Notes: generated by a model from the letters alone, not told the origin. A stretch of DNA of 64,000 nucleotides from Corynebacterium doosanense CAU 212 = DSM 45436 (GCF_000767055.1 NZ_CP006764.1:1-64000), one strand, 5' to 3'; numbered from the stretch's first letter, positions 54,111 through 63,048 are shown. A program made the numbers and translations.

Positions 54111-55773
54111 CGGTGTCGCTGGCCTCGAGCTCGTCGAACAAGGTGCTGTCGTGTGGTGCGACTTGGGACTCGATGAACTGGATCTCCGCATCAGTCAACC
54201 CGTAGCGCTCGTAAAGCATCTGGTCAGTCCAGCTCCGATCGAGTGGGACATCAGGAACGAACGCGTAGACATCGCGGGTGGCGTGCTGGGTGGACTTACG
54301 CAACGACACGAGGAACCGTGCGAACCGAGAACTCAGGTACATCGCGTATCTCTTGGCCTCCAGTTCAGTGGCGAACTTGCCTGCGACCAGGTAAGTCTCG
54401 GTGCAGGCCGTCCCGGGGCCAGCGACGATCGGCTTGGACAGGAACTTGGTCTCCACTGCTGCACTGGTGCCCTGGACTGCGGTCATCAAGACCTTCCAGT
54501 CGTCCACCCAGGACTCATTGATCGGAAGTTCGGAGCGTTCCGTCCACTCAGTTCGCTGGTTAGCAAACAGCTGCACGGGATCAGACATGCGCCCTGAAGT
54601 CTTCTTGCCTTTGAAGTTAGTGGCCAAGCCGAATGGTTTACGGCTAGAGACTCGGGCGTCGAGCGTTGGATCGTGCTTGGTTCGCACCTTGTCGAGGATG
54701 GGGACGGCTGCGTTCCACCGGACGAGGATGTCGTAGGCGTCGAGGTAGCGGGCGACGGGTTCACCGACGGGCTGCCCGTCCCACATGGTCTGAACGGTGC
54801 AGGGGCCGTTGTAGTCGCGGTCCCACAGGAAGTAGGAGACGCCGCCGCGGATCTTCACTCCGGGGAAGGCTTCATAGAGCTTGGGGTAGTCGACGATGTC
54901 GTGCATCCGGTGGTCGGAGAGCATGGTCTTGCGGTACTCGTCCAGCCCCTTGCCGCCTGCCATCCAGCGAGAGGGGGTGACGAACACTGCAAACCGTGGG
55001 TCAAGGCCGAGACCCTTCTCCACGAAGTGCTGGTAGATCGGGGCGGCTGAAGCTCCGTGCCCACCGTCGGAGAGCTGGTAGGGCGGGTTGCCGATGATGA
55101 CGTCGAACTGCAGCATGGTGTCTCCGAACAGCTCGCAGATGCGGGCTTTGATGTCGTCAGTGTGGATGAAGGCGTAGGCGTGGGTCTCCAGGTCGTCGCC
55201 GCGCCCGTAGTCGTTCTCGTCGGCCCTGCAGTAGCGGCACTTGCGGTGCGTGCGGACGACTTGCTCGTCTCCGGTGAGTGGGTCGACGCGGTATTCGCGC
55301 TGGCCGCTAACCCAGGTGTGTTCGGTGCGCTGGAACCAGATGTTTCCGTCCTCGCTCTCGAAGGACTTGGCGATCGAATGTGGGCCGTTGGCGTACTTGG
55401 AGCAGTACACGGACCGACGGGCCAGCAGCGCGGTGAGCTGGGTGATGCCGATGCCGTAGACCTGTCTGGTGAGGATGTGGTCGACTCGATCCGTCCGGTC
55501 GGGGAAGACGTCTGCCAGGCCGGCGGTGAGGCGGCGGGTGATCTCGCGCAGGAACACACCGGACTTGGTGAACGGGTCCAGGAACGTGACTTTCGGGTCG
55601 GCCCAGATGTCGGCGCCGTTGTGGGCGTCAGACCAGCGTTCGGCGAGCAGGTCGAGCATGGCGTTGGCCATCTCGGGTGGGGTGAAGACCTCGTCGTTGG
55701 ACAGGTTTGCGATACATGTCAGTACGTCGGGATTGTGCCCGCGCAGTGCGAATGAGGCCTGGGTGTTACTCAT
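54103..55773 (-). CDS. Eco57I-type N6-adenine DNA methylase
   Basis: The 556-residue protein has a SAM-binding motif I region VTFLDPFTKSGVFLREITRR near 62, the catalytic motif IV DVIIGNPPYQLSDGG near 202 (NPPY), and FVTPSRWMAGGKGLDEYRK near 243. Between motifs I and IV is a cysteine-containing insert (SVYCSKYANG, HRKCRYCRADENDYGRG) that looks like a zinc ribbon. The C-terminal half (about 330-556) should read the target sequence. It would methylate adenine in DNA. It overlaps the upstream methylase-like gene by ATGA and the helicase by 8 nt. Confidence 0.8.
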
Positions 55774-56426
55774 GCGGTGTGCTCCTGCTCGGCCAGGTCT
55801 GACACGGTCATTGTTGGGTAGGTCACCTGGGGGGAGAAGAGGTCGGTGCCCATGTCGCCGAACAGGGACCCCTCGGCCCCCCATGCGGAGCGTTGGGTCA
55901 ACTCGTCGTAGCGGAAGTCGCGACGCTGGAACTTCCCCTTGCCCAGGTACCCCCATTCGGCGAACGTGATCGGCTTGCCGCTGGGGATGGTCATGGTCAG
56001 AGCGTCACCTTGGACGATGTTCACCTTCAACACTGCCTGTGCAGCGCGCGCCCAGTCGTCGTCCACGTCGATACCGAGGAAGGCGTTGAAGAGGGTGGCG
56101 AGGTTGTCGCGGCACTCCGCGGCGTTGTCGGGCAGGAGTTCGATGCCGTAGGTGCACATCAGGGCGAACAGTGCGTAGTGGTGCTTCTCGAAGTAGCTCT
56201 TTCCGTGCCTGGCGGCCACGGTCAGGAGTTTGCGGGTAAGCACGGGGATGAGAAAGTTCCCTGACCCGCACGCGGGTTCCAGCACTCGAGAGTCGATGCG
56301 CTCGGACTCCTCCCGAACGAGGTTGAGCATGTCCTCGACCATCCAGGAGGGGGTGAAGACCTCGCCATGGTCGGCGACGCGCTGCTTGGACTTGACCAGG
56401 CGTTCGGTCTCTCTGGCGCTCATCAT
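55770..56426 (-). CDS. N6-methylase-like SAM-binding protein lacking the NPPY catalytic motif
   Basis: The 218-residue protein has HGEVFTPSWMVEDMLNLV near 20 and VLEPACGSGNFLIPVLTRKL near 48, a textbook N6-adenine methylase motif I with its upstream helix. GIDVDDDWARAAQAVLKVNI near 118 fits the second acidic SAM motif. It ends before any NPPY/DPPY motif. So it may be a catalytically inactive or truncated paralogue that binds SAM, or it may act with the next gene as a split enzyme. The start is the first of two adjacent ATGs; both fit the AAGGAAAG site. It overlaps its neighbours by 4 nt on both sides. Confidence 0.75.
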   Translation of the reverse strand: MMSARETERLVKSKQRVADHGEVFTPSWMVEDMLNLVREESERIDSRVLEPACGSGNFLIPVLTRKLLTVAARHGKSYFEKHHYALFALMCTYGIELLPDNAAECRDNLATLFNAFLGIDVDDDWARAAQAVLKVNIVQGDALTMTIPSGKPITFAEWGYLGKGKFQRRDFRYDELTQRSAWGAEGSLFGDMGTDLFSPQVTYPTMTVSDLAEQEHTA

Positions 56427-56674
56427 CTTTCCTTCCGATTTGACTGGGTACTTTCCGGCTGAGGAGTGAGGGAACCACCATCATTCGCGTGTGGTCTGTC
56501 GCTGGCAGCGGCGCCGGTGCGTACCCACTCGTCTACCTCGCTGGCTTGGCATTTCCACAGGCGACCGATCTTGTGCGCAGGCATACCCTTGTCCGCGATC
56601 CACGCGTAGACGGTGTCTTTGGTGATGCCGAGGTGGGCTGCGATCTCATCTGTGGACAGCCAGGGCTCGCTCAC
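56423..56674 (-). CDS. Excisionase-family helix-turn-helix DNA-binding protein
   Basis: The 83-residue protein reads WLSTDEIAAHLGITKDTVYA then KIGRLWKCQASEVDEWV, the MerR-like helix-turn-helix of the excisionase/HTH_17 group, followed by a disordered polar tail. It is first in the five-gene minus-strand run and overlaps the next gene by ATGA. It may regulate the operon or target the complex to DNA. Alternatively it was the excisionase of the mobile element that brought the island, though no integrase gene is visible. Confidence 0.8.
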   Translation of the reverse strand: MSEPWLSTDEIAAHLGITKDTVYAWIADKGMPAHKIGRLWKCQASEVDEWVRTGAAASDRPHANDGGSLTPQPESTQSNRKER

Positions 56675-56978
56675 GAGATGCCTCCTTGGGTAGGTAGGGG
56701 CGACGTAGCTCTAACCTGGCTCAGCCTAGCGGATTGGTCCCCTTCTGATCGGTACCGAGTAGGAATCAACCGTGTTTGACCCCCTGGGCCGGGTATGAGT
56801 GTGAGCTGGCCGTACGGTCCGGTCTAGAGGTCCGCTCGCTGCGGCCCTCAGGTTCCGCAGGAGGGGGCCTGAGAGCACATCACTGCTGTTCGCCCCCGCT
56901 TACGAACGATCTTGACGGAGCTCTGCGTGCTCGCCCGAGCAGGATGGCTTACCAAGTGTGACGTGGGATAATTCGGCT
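56675..56978. other. Divergent intergenic region of the island
   Basis: This 304-nt gap separates the minus-strand operon from the plus-strand gene at 56979, so it should carry two promoters. A -10-like GATAAT (56967-56972) ends 6 nt before the plus-strand ATG, which would give a leaderless transcript. For the minus strand I see only weak promoter-like sequence. It contains no ORF that I can support. Confidence 0.45.
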
Positions 56979-58160
56979 ATGGGAAAACGATCACGGAGAG
57001 CATCCCGTCAGGGCCATCACAAGTCCACCGCCAGCCGCAGGCCAGGGATAACTGTCACGATCGGAGTCACACCTCGAGTGAAGCCCAATGGACAGCCTTC
57101 ACTCGCAGGCGAACTCAGACTGCTACGCAGTTCGTTGTTGTACTCAGATCACATCGATCTGGTTGCGCCGAGTGCCTCTTGGTTGACCGATTTCCGACCG
57201 CTGCGGGGAGTAACTGCAGACAACCTTTGGTGGACTATCCCTTCACTGCCACTGGAGACGCTTCGTCGCATCACTCCCGACGATCTCGACCCTGTCCAGG
57301 CCAGGAAGGCAATGCGAGCATTGAGAGCCAGGCCCGTCAACGATCCGGAACGGAGGGAATGCGAACGAATGTGGCGTGCCTCGCTCCCCCAGGTTGCTAA
57401 AACGGTCAGCGAAGTCTTCGACAGTGGGGAAGCGCAGGACATCGAGATGGCGTTGGACGCTGGTTCGGTCAGCATGATCAGCAAGGGAACTCGCTTTGAA
57501 GACCCCATCGACCAGCAGGTCTCCTGGTTCCGTGATCGACTGACGGAAGCCCTGGGTGACCCTGGAACCCATATGCTGATGGACGGTCCATCCACTGCTT
57601 TTCTTCGCGACTCGGAGGTCTACCCTGACGGTCTCCCCACTGTCGCAGCGACCCGCTCTCGGCATGCCGCGGTCGGGACTGGACTGGTAGAGAAACTGCC
57701 GACGTTTCCCGATGCGCCGATGGACCACGTGCTCGAGGCGCGGGAGGAACTCGCCGAAGGCCGAGCCAAGTACAGAGCATCTGCGAAGCATCTCGCAGAC
57801 AAGCTCGAGTCTTCGGCGCTGGACGCGACCTTACCTAGCGAGATCGAGGAGTTGTGGCTGGATGACGTCCGCCCCAGGCTCGAAGATCTGAGACGCAGCG
57901 TGTCGAAGACGCGTGTCGCATACGAGACGGGAAAACGTCTCATCACGGAAGGGTTTGGTTTACCGACTATGGCTGTGGCGGTCGCGAACCTCCCGGACCT
58001 CGCGGCATTGTTACCATCCACAGCGGCAGCAGCTGGCGCTGTGGGCCGGGTGGCTGCGGCAGGCGTTGCGGAGGTCTTCAAGGCGCGCTCTGCTGTTCGG
58101 CAGCACGACCTGGTTTACCTCCTCGACGTCGACAGAAAACTCGGTCGAATGCGCCGCTGA
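56979..58160 (+). CDS. Unrecognised protein of the island, unknown function
   Basis: The 393-residue protein has a basic N-terminus (GKRSRRASRQGHHKSTASRR), then a segment ELRLLRSSLLYSDHIDLVAP of a kind seen in large uncharacterised families where an early LLY.D.I.L.P motif occurs. A long helical middle follows, with a C-terminal hydrophobic Ala/Val-rich stretch (MAVAVANLPDLAALL and TAAAAGAVGRVAAAGVAEVF, about 325-370) that could insert in or touch membrane. The start at 56979 (MGKRSRR) is supported by the leaderless promoter geometry. Codon use looks less GC-rich than in the core. I cannot name the family. Confidence 0.65.
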   Translation: MGKRSRRASRQGHHKSTASRRPGITVTIGVTPRVKPNGQPSLAGELRLLRSSLLYSDHIDLVAPSASWLTDFRPLRGVTADNLWWTIPSLPLETLRRITPDDLDPVQARKAMRALRARPVNDPERRECERMWRASLPQVAKTVSEVFDSGEAQDIEMALDAGSVSMISKGTRFEDPIDQQVSWFRDRLTEALGDPGTHMLMDGPSTAFLRDSEVYPDGLPTVAATRSRHAAVGTGLVEKLPTFPDAPMDHVLEAREELAEGRAKYRASAKHLADKLESSALDATLPSEIEELWLDDVRPRLEDLRRSVSKTRVAYETGKRLITEGFGLPTMAVAVANLPDLAALLPSTAAAAGAVGRVAAAGVAEVFKARSAVRQHDLVYLLDVDRKLGRMRR

Positions 58161-58189
58161 AAGGCAAAGGGCCGATCAGGGACCGTGCT

Positions 58190-59095
58190 TCATCGGTTGC
58201 AGAGAGCGTGGATGAAACCGATCGCCGACTCGACCCGGACACGCAACGCGTTGAGTTGTGTGATCGTGAACCGGCCGGCATGGCCGTGGGTGCCGTTGTT
58301 GAATTCGCGGAACAGACCGAGGACATTTTTCATGTCCTCCTCGACCAGTTCCTCGATTGTGTCATCGGTGATTCCCTTGAGGCGCAGGAGGAACCTCACC
58401 TTGGCGCGCCGAGTCGGTACTCCTCTGTCTGTCTTATCGCAGAATGGATCATCCTTGACCACGTTTTCATCGGAGGCAGAGTCATCGATCGTGGTGATGA
58501 GTACCTCCCGAGCACTGGTGCAGAAGTGGCGTGCTGCGTCAGGATTTCGTGGGCTAAGGGAGAATAGCGCACCAGTCCACCGATCGACTAGGTCCTGCCC
58601 GAACATCTCGAGTTCTTCCTGCATGCTCGGATCGCGCAACTCCTCCTCGGTCGGATCATCCTCCGGTTCACCGTCACCGTCCATTGCGTTGAGCAGGTAG
58701 GCACTGTTGGCAGCCTCCTGGCTGCCCCAATCGACAAGCTCGCGGCCGGCAGGTGTGAGCACCCCGTCCGTCAGGGCGGACTCGGTCTCCGTGTACGTGC
58801 GAGCGAGGGTCTCGACCGATGCCCGATAAGAGATGAAGGTCTTCGTCTGCGGGCGAGAGTTCATACGACGTATCTCTTGCTCGAGTCGGCGTCGTTGATT
58901 CTTTACCTGGTTGTTGTGCGTACGCACCTTAGCGTTATGCGCACGCACCTCTCGGTTGTGGTCATTCACGGCTTTCTTGACTGCCGAGTTGTACCGTCGA
59001 ACCTCGCGGTTGTACTTGTTGATCGCCTGCTTCTGCTGACGCTGTGCCTTGTTCGCTGCTGCCTTGAACTGGGCAGGAGTCATCTTCCGGACCAT
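58190..59095 (-). CDS. Candidate pPIWI-associated-nuclease-like protein with coiled-coil N-terminus
   Basis: The 301-residue protein starts with about 75 residues of charged coiled coil containing repeated N-R-E-V-R/HN units (YNREVRRYNSAVKKAV, HNREVRAHNAKVRTHN). A middle region (about 90-140) is followed by a C-terminal domain (about 150-301): ARHFCTSAREVLITTIDDSA, GVPTRRAKVRFLLRLKG and FNNGTHGHAGRFTITQL. This pattern reminds me of a predicted nuclease family first noted beside prokaryotic PIWI genes; I hold this only tentatively. The start at 59095 is preferred to a long upstream frame of low-complexity sequence. It ends 29 nt from the plus-strand gene, in convergent orientation. Confidence 0.45.
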   Translation of the reverse strand: MVRKMTPAQFKAAANKAQRQQKQAINKYNREVRRYNSAVKKAVNDHNREVRAHNAKVRTHNNQVKNQRRRLEQEIRRMNSRPQTKTFISYRASVETLARTYTETESALTDGVLTPAGRELVDWGSQEAANSAYLLNAMDGDGEPEDDPTEEELRDPSMQEELEMFGQDLVDRWTGALFSLSPRNPDAARHFCTSAREVLITTIDDSASDENVVKDDPFCDKTDRGVPTRRAKVRFLLRLKGITDDTIEELVEEDMKNVLGLFREFNNGTHGHAGRFTITQLNALRVRVESAIGFIHALCNR

Positions 59096-59151
59096 GATCC
59101 GAGTATATGCAGAGGGTATGAGGGCATCGAGGCGGAACTGTTCAGTAGAGG

Positions 59152-59368
59152 TTAGGGGCCCTGGTGAGGACAGTCTCCATCGCGCGAGGAAGGTTTGATT
59201 CGGGCGAGCCTGTCGGGCAGCGGACGGTGGGCTTCGGTGATGGCATCGAGGAGTTCGACGGCGGCAGCTCGGGGGCGTGCGGTCCCTGTGGCGTCTGTCG
59301 GCATGACGTTTTCGGATCGGCCGGTCACCGCAGTCGAAGGGGAGCGTGCTGCGGTCAAGTCCGCGGAA
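59152..59368 (-). other. Possible truncated ORF abutting the IS256 element
   Basis: In one minus-strand frame a protein-like stretch ends GTARPRAAAVELLDAITEAH and then PLPDRLARIKPSS before a stop at 59152. The frame is open into the IS end at 59369, so it may be the 3' remnant of a gene cut by the insertion. I do not recognise it, and it may be chance. Confidence 0.25.
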
Positions 59369-60789
59369 GTGGTGTATCTGCCTTTCGATAAAACAAGCAG
59401 CATGACGGTGGCAGGGACCGGCACGAGCCCGATGGTGAGACTGGCTCATGCGACCTCCCGGGTGGGCTCGCCGGCATCGATGACGCCGGCGGTCATCATC
59501 GTCTTCGTCTGCTCCAGGCTCGTCAGCGACATGTAGCGCTTCTGCTGGATCCAATCATCGTGCTGCTCCGCCAACACGGCACCGACGAGGCGGACGACGG
59601 CGTCGCGGTTGGGGAAGATCCCGACGACGTCGGTGCGCCGGCGGATCTCCCGGTTGAGCCTTTCGGTCGGGTTGTTCGACCACATCTTCGTCCACACCGC
59701 CCTTGGCGTGTTCGTGAACGCCAGCAGCTCGTCGAGCGCTTCCTCGAGGTGAGTGCGCGACATGGGGGAACTTCTGCTCACAGAAGCCCACCACCTCCTG
59801 GGCCTGATCCCATACAGCCTGGGCATCGGGTTGCTGGAAGATCGTCTGGAACATTGCCGACAATGTTGGCCACTGCGTCTTCGGCACCAGACCGGAGAGG
59901 TTCTTCGCGAAGTGCGTCCGGCACCGCTGCCAGGACGCATTCGGCAGCACCTCGCCGATCGCGTGCTGGATGCCCAGATGTGCGTCACTGGTGACCAGGT
60001 ACACCTCGTTCAGGCCGCGGGCCTTGAGGTCGCGGAAGAACCCGGTCCAGGAGGCCACAGGCTCGGATGTGGCGACCTGCATGCCCAACAACTCCCGATA
60101 CCCTTCGGCATTGACGCCGGTGGCCAGCAGGACGGAGGTTTTGACCACGCGGCCGCCTTCACGGACCTTCATCGTCAGCGCGTCGCATGAAACATACAGG
60201 TAGGGGCCGGTATCCAGGGGCCGGGTCCGGAAGTCCTCGACCATGACGTCGAGGTCTTTGGCCATCTCGGATACCTGTGATTTCGACAGGTTGTTGATCC
60301 CCAAGCTGGCGACCAGGTCGTTCATCCTGCGCGTCGACACGCCTTTGAGGTAGCAGGTGGCGATCACGGTGGTCAGGGCCCGTTCGGCCCGGGTGCGGCG
60401 TTCCAGCAGCCAGTCCGGGAAGAACGAACCGGTGCGCAGCTTGGGGACGGCGACGTCGATGGTGCCGACGCGGGTGTCGAGGTCGCGGTGGCGGTATCGG
60501 TTGCGGGTGTTGACGCGGGCATCGCTGACACTCGCGTAGTCGGCGCCACAGACCTGGTCCGCCTGGGCCGAGAGGATCTGGTTGATGAAGCGCTGGAGCA
60601 TCTCGCGCATCAGGTCCGGGGAGGCTTGAGACAGCAGTTCGTCGAGGTAGGTGGTGGGGTCGATAGAATGGGGGCCAGCGGCCATCGTGGTGTCCCTTTC
60701 GAGGAGATGTAGGAGTTGATTCGAAAGGTACTGCGGTGGTCGTCTCATGCATTCATGAGGGTTGTCACCGGCAGTTACAGATACACCAC
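59369..60789. mobile_element. IS256-family insertion sequence, frameshifted
   Basis: The element is about 1.42 kb, as expected for the family. Terminal inverted repeats GTGGTGTATCTG (59369-59380) and CAGATACACCAC (60778-60789) are perfect over 12 bp. No clear target duplication is seen next to the ends. It carries one transposase gene with a frameshift, so it is probably immobile by itself. Its right end abuts an IS6-family transposase remnant, suggesting insertion into an older element. Confidence 0.75.
59446..60685 (-). pseudogene. IS256-family transposase, broken by a frameshift
   Basis: The N-terminal part (from MAAGPHSIDPTTYLDELL at 60685) covers the mutator-type transposase core: CGADYASVSDARVNTRNRY, LYVSCDALTMKVREGG (first Asp), [18 protein letters not shown] (second Asp) and [14 protein letters not shown]. 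The frame then shifts near 59748-59758. The rest continues in another frame with [16 protein letters not shown] and [16 protein letters not shown], which holds the catalytic Glu. Removing the four-base unit CACT at the break would rejoin the reading frame. Programmed frameshifting is not usual in this family, so I call it a pseudogene. Confidence 0.85.
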
Positions 60790-61000
60790 GCTAACGGACG
60801 CAACCCATTGAAGGGGAGCATGGCCGACTTAAGAGAATCCTGGGGCCGAAGGAGCGTTCAAAAACCGAATTTCCGCCTACCAGACGTTGAAAAGGATGGA
60901 AGCGATGCATTCGTTACGGAAAGGCCAGGGCACCATGTTCGTCTACGGCCACCCGAACCCACACGCTGTGATCGTCAGCCGGATATTCAAGACAGCTTAA
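60790..61000 (+). pseudogene. C-terminal remnant of an IS6-family (IS1628-like) transposase
   Basis: The plus strand encodes PIEGEHGRLKRILGPK, then, after a one-base frameshift, GAFKNRISAYQTLKRMEAM, HSLRKGQGTMFVYGHPN and PHAVIVSRIFKTA with a stop at 60998-61000. This is the conserved end of IS6-family transposases. The 5' part is missing, cut off exactly at the IS256-family element's right end. It is a nonfunctional trace of earlier mobile-element activity. Confidence 0.8.
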
Positions 61001-61169
61001 GCATCCCCAGGCAAAGGCAACTGATGTCTTGAGGTTGGGTTCTTCGGCCCCGGTCCAACTTTGCAACAGCGCCGACCCACTCGACTTTCACCAATTTCGT
61101 GACGTGGAACACATTGCCTGGTAGTGTCTTGGATGTAAGGCGTATCACGATCCCTAGGAGAGAACCGTC
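61001..61169. other. Upstream region of adhA
   Basis: This 169-nt gap between the IS6 remnant and adhA should hold the adhA promoter. A -10-like element is not distinctive. The sequence TCCCTAGGAGAGAACCGTC supplies the ribosome binding site (AGGAGAG) 7-8 nt before the ATG. Confidence 0.4.
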
Positions 61170-62204
61170 ATGACCGCTACAGTCGATCAATACACCGCCG
61201 CCGTCGTCGAGAAGTTCGGCCCCGAACTGACCATCAGGCAAATTGATCTGCCCGAGCCCGGCAGGAACCAGGCCTTGGTCAAGCTCCACGCCAGCGGAAT
61301 CTGCCATACCGACCTCCATGCAGCCGAGGGAGACTGGCCGGTCAAGCCATCGCCGCCCTTCGTGCCCGGCCACGAGGGTGTGGGCGAGGTTGTCAAGCTC
61401 GGACCGGGCGAGCACGACGTTGAGGTTGGCGATATTGTGGGCAACGCTTGGCTGTGGTCGGCCTGCGGGAAATGCGAGTACTGTCGCACCGGCCGGGAGA
61501 CCCTGTGCAATGAAGCCCAGTATGGCGGGTACACGGTCAACGGTTCTTTCGGTGAATACATGCTCGTGGACACCCGCTACTGCGCGCTCATCCCGGATGG
61601 TGTTGACCCAGTCGAGGTCGCGCCCATCCTCTGCGCTGGTTTGACCGTCTACAAGGGTCTAAAGATGTCCGACACCAAGCCAGGGCAGTTTATGGTCATC
61701 TCCGGTGTCGGCGGCCTCGGGCACATTGCCGTGCAGTATGCCGTGGCCATGGGTATGCGCGTGATTGCCGTCGATATCGCCGAGGACAAGCTGGAACTCG
61801 CCCGCAAGAACGGGGCCGAGTTCACCGTCAACGCGACCGAGACTGATCCGGTGGCCGCGGTAGTCGAGTACACCAATGGCGGAGCCCACGGGGTGGAGGT
61901 CACCGCAGTGCACCCGGACGCCTTCGGTCAGGCGATCGGTATGGCGCGCAAGGGCGGCACAATTGTCTTCATTGGCCTACCGCCGGGGGATTTCCCAGCT
62001 CCGATCTTCGACATTGTGTTCAAAGGTCTGACCATCCGTGGTTCGCTGGTGGGGACCCGCCAGGACATGATCGAGGCGCTCGACTTCTATGCCAGGGGCA
62101 ACATCCATCCCGCGGTCCGGGAGTGCTCCCTGGAAGATGTCAACGAGGTCTTTGAGGACCTGCGCCGGGGCCGGGTAGAGGGCCGAGTGTCGATCAGATA
62201 CTGA
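61170..62204 (+). CDS. adhA: Zinc-dependent alcohol dehydrogenase
   Basis: The enzyme interconverts ethanol (and other primary alcohols) and aldehydes with NAD(H). The 344-residue medium-chain dehydrogenase has the catalytic zinc site (ICHTDLHAAEGDW near residue 47, PGHEGVGEVV near 69), the structural zinc cysteines CGKCEYC and TLC near 98-112, and the Rossmann motif VISGVGGLGHIAVQYA near 172. The protein closely resembles AdhA of C. glutamicum, as I remember it. ATG at 61170 follows AGGAGAG. Its position right after insertion-sequence debris suggests rearrangement around it, but the gene itself looks intact. Confidence 0.9.
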   Translation: MTATVDQYTAAVVEKFGPELTIRQIDLPEPGRNQALVKLHASGICHTDLHAAEGDWPVKPSPPFVPGHEGVGEVVKLGPGEHDVEVGDIVGNAWLWSACGKCEYCRTGRETLCNEAQYGGYTVNGSFGEYMLVDTRYCALIPDGVDPVEVAPILCAGLTVYKGLKMSDTKPGQFMVISGVGGLGHIAVQYAVAMGMRVIAVDIAEDKLELARKNGAEFTVNATETDPVAAVVEYTNGGAHGVEVTAVHPDAFGQAIGMARKGGTIVFIGLPPGDFPAPIFDIVFKGLTIRGSLVGTRQDMIEALDFYARGNIHPAVRECSLEDVNEVFEDLRRGRVEGRVSIRY

Positions 62205-62562
62205 AGCAGTTTCCCGCTCTCGCATCTTGGCGCATCGCCGTCCGCTTCGAAGCAACCGTCCGGATCGCATAAATAGCCGTTCAGTCGCCCTGGGGTATAC
62301 CCCAGAACCGCAGCCCACCACCTCGGAATAAGAAGTACTGGAGCAGCGCCGTCCTTTTCTGGGCAGCGCTGCCCTTTTCTCGCCACCAGTGCCCCGGCCT
62401 TATGACCCCACCGGCAGGCAACAAGTGGTTCGTACACGCATTTTCTACTGCCAACGCGAGTGCCTCAGTTCCTCGGAACTGAGGCACTGAAGCCTGCGGG
62501 GATGAGGGCGGAGTGCGAGCACTGGCTGATGCCTGGGCACTTAACCTTCGGCGCTGGTTCCC
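62205..62562. other. Intergenic region with three palindromes after adhA
   Basis: I see no gene. CTGGGGTATACCCCAG (62290-62305) is a perfect 16-bp palindrome. GGGCAGCGCTGCCC followed by TTTT (62361-62378) may terminate adhA. GTGCCTCAGTTCC with GGAACTGAGGCAC (62460-62487) is a 13-bp stem and may serve the convergent MerR gene or both. The dense palindromes are unusual for a 358-nt spacer. Confidence 0.55.
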
Positions 62563-63036
62563 TTATGCGGAAGCTGCGATCCCCTGAGCGCGGGCTCGTG
62601 CGCTACGGACATGGTCCGGGATCTGATCGTCGGGGAGATCCTGGACGGCGCTCTCGGAACCCAGTTCGGTGGCCGTGGTGTAGTACCAGGACTTGTACTC
62701 GCCCATGTCAAGTGCATATTGCAGCTCCGCCGTCTGCTCGAGCAACTGGCGCCGGCATCGATCAAACAGGTCCCGACGCAGAGCCAGGGTCTCATCCCCC
62801 ATCCGATACCAGTCCATGAACTGGCGGATGTCCTTGATCTGCATGCCGGCACGCTTGAGACAATCGATCACCCGCAACGCCCCGAGGTCTTCCTCGCCGA
62901 ACAGGCGGGTGCCACCGGCACTGCGGTCGAGGTCGGGCAACAGGCCCTCCCGGTCGTAGTAGCGCAGTGCCGAGGTGGCCACGCCCAGGCTCTGGGCCAC
63001 TTCGCCGATGGTGTACGCCACGGTGTTTTCTCCCAT
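62563..63036 (-). CDS. MerR-family transcriptional regulator
   Basis: The 157-residue protein begins MGENTVAYTIGEVAQSLGVA, then TSALRYYDREGLLPDLDRSA and GTRLFGEEDLGALRVIDCLK, the MerR winged helix-turn-helix. A dimerisation helix (about 85-120) and a short C-terminal effector part without a Cys pair follow, which points to an organic or redox signal rather than a metal. The start at 63036 is set by the HTH; a longer frame is spurious. It is divergent from the alcohol dehydrogenase at 63166 and probably regulates it through the operator between them. Confidence 0.88.
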   Translation of the reverse strand: MGENTVAYTIGEVAQSLGVATSALRYYDREGLLPDLDRSAGGTRLFGEEDLGALRVIDCLKRAGMQIKDIRQFMDWYRMGDETLALRRDLFDRCRRQLLEQTAELQYALDMGEYKSWYYTTATELGSESAVQDLPDDQIPDHVRSARARAQGIAASA

Positions 63037-63048
63037 TCCCACATCGAA

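Noticed and set aside
59152-59424. Minus-strand 90-codon frame across the IS left end
   Set aside because: Its start lies inside the IS and no homology was recognised. Only the part outside the IS is listed, as a possible remnant with low confidence.
59560-60190. Plus-strand frames inside the IS256-family element
   Set aside because: They lie opposite the transposase, and their amino-acid composition is typical of antisense reading.
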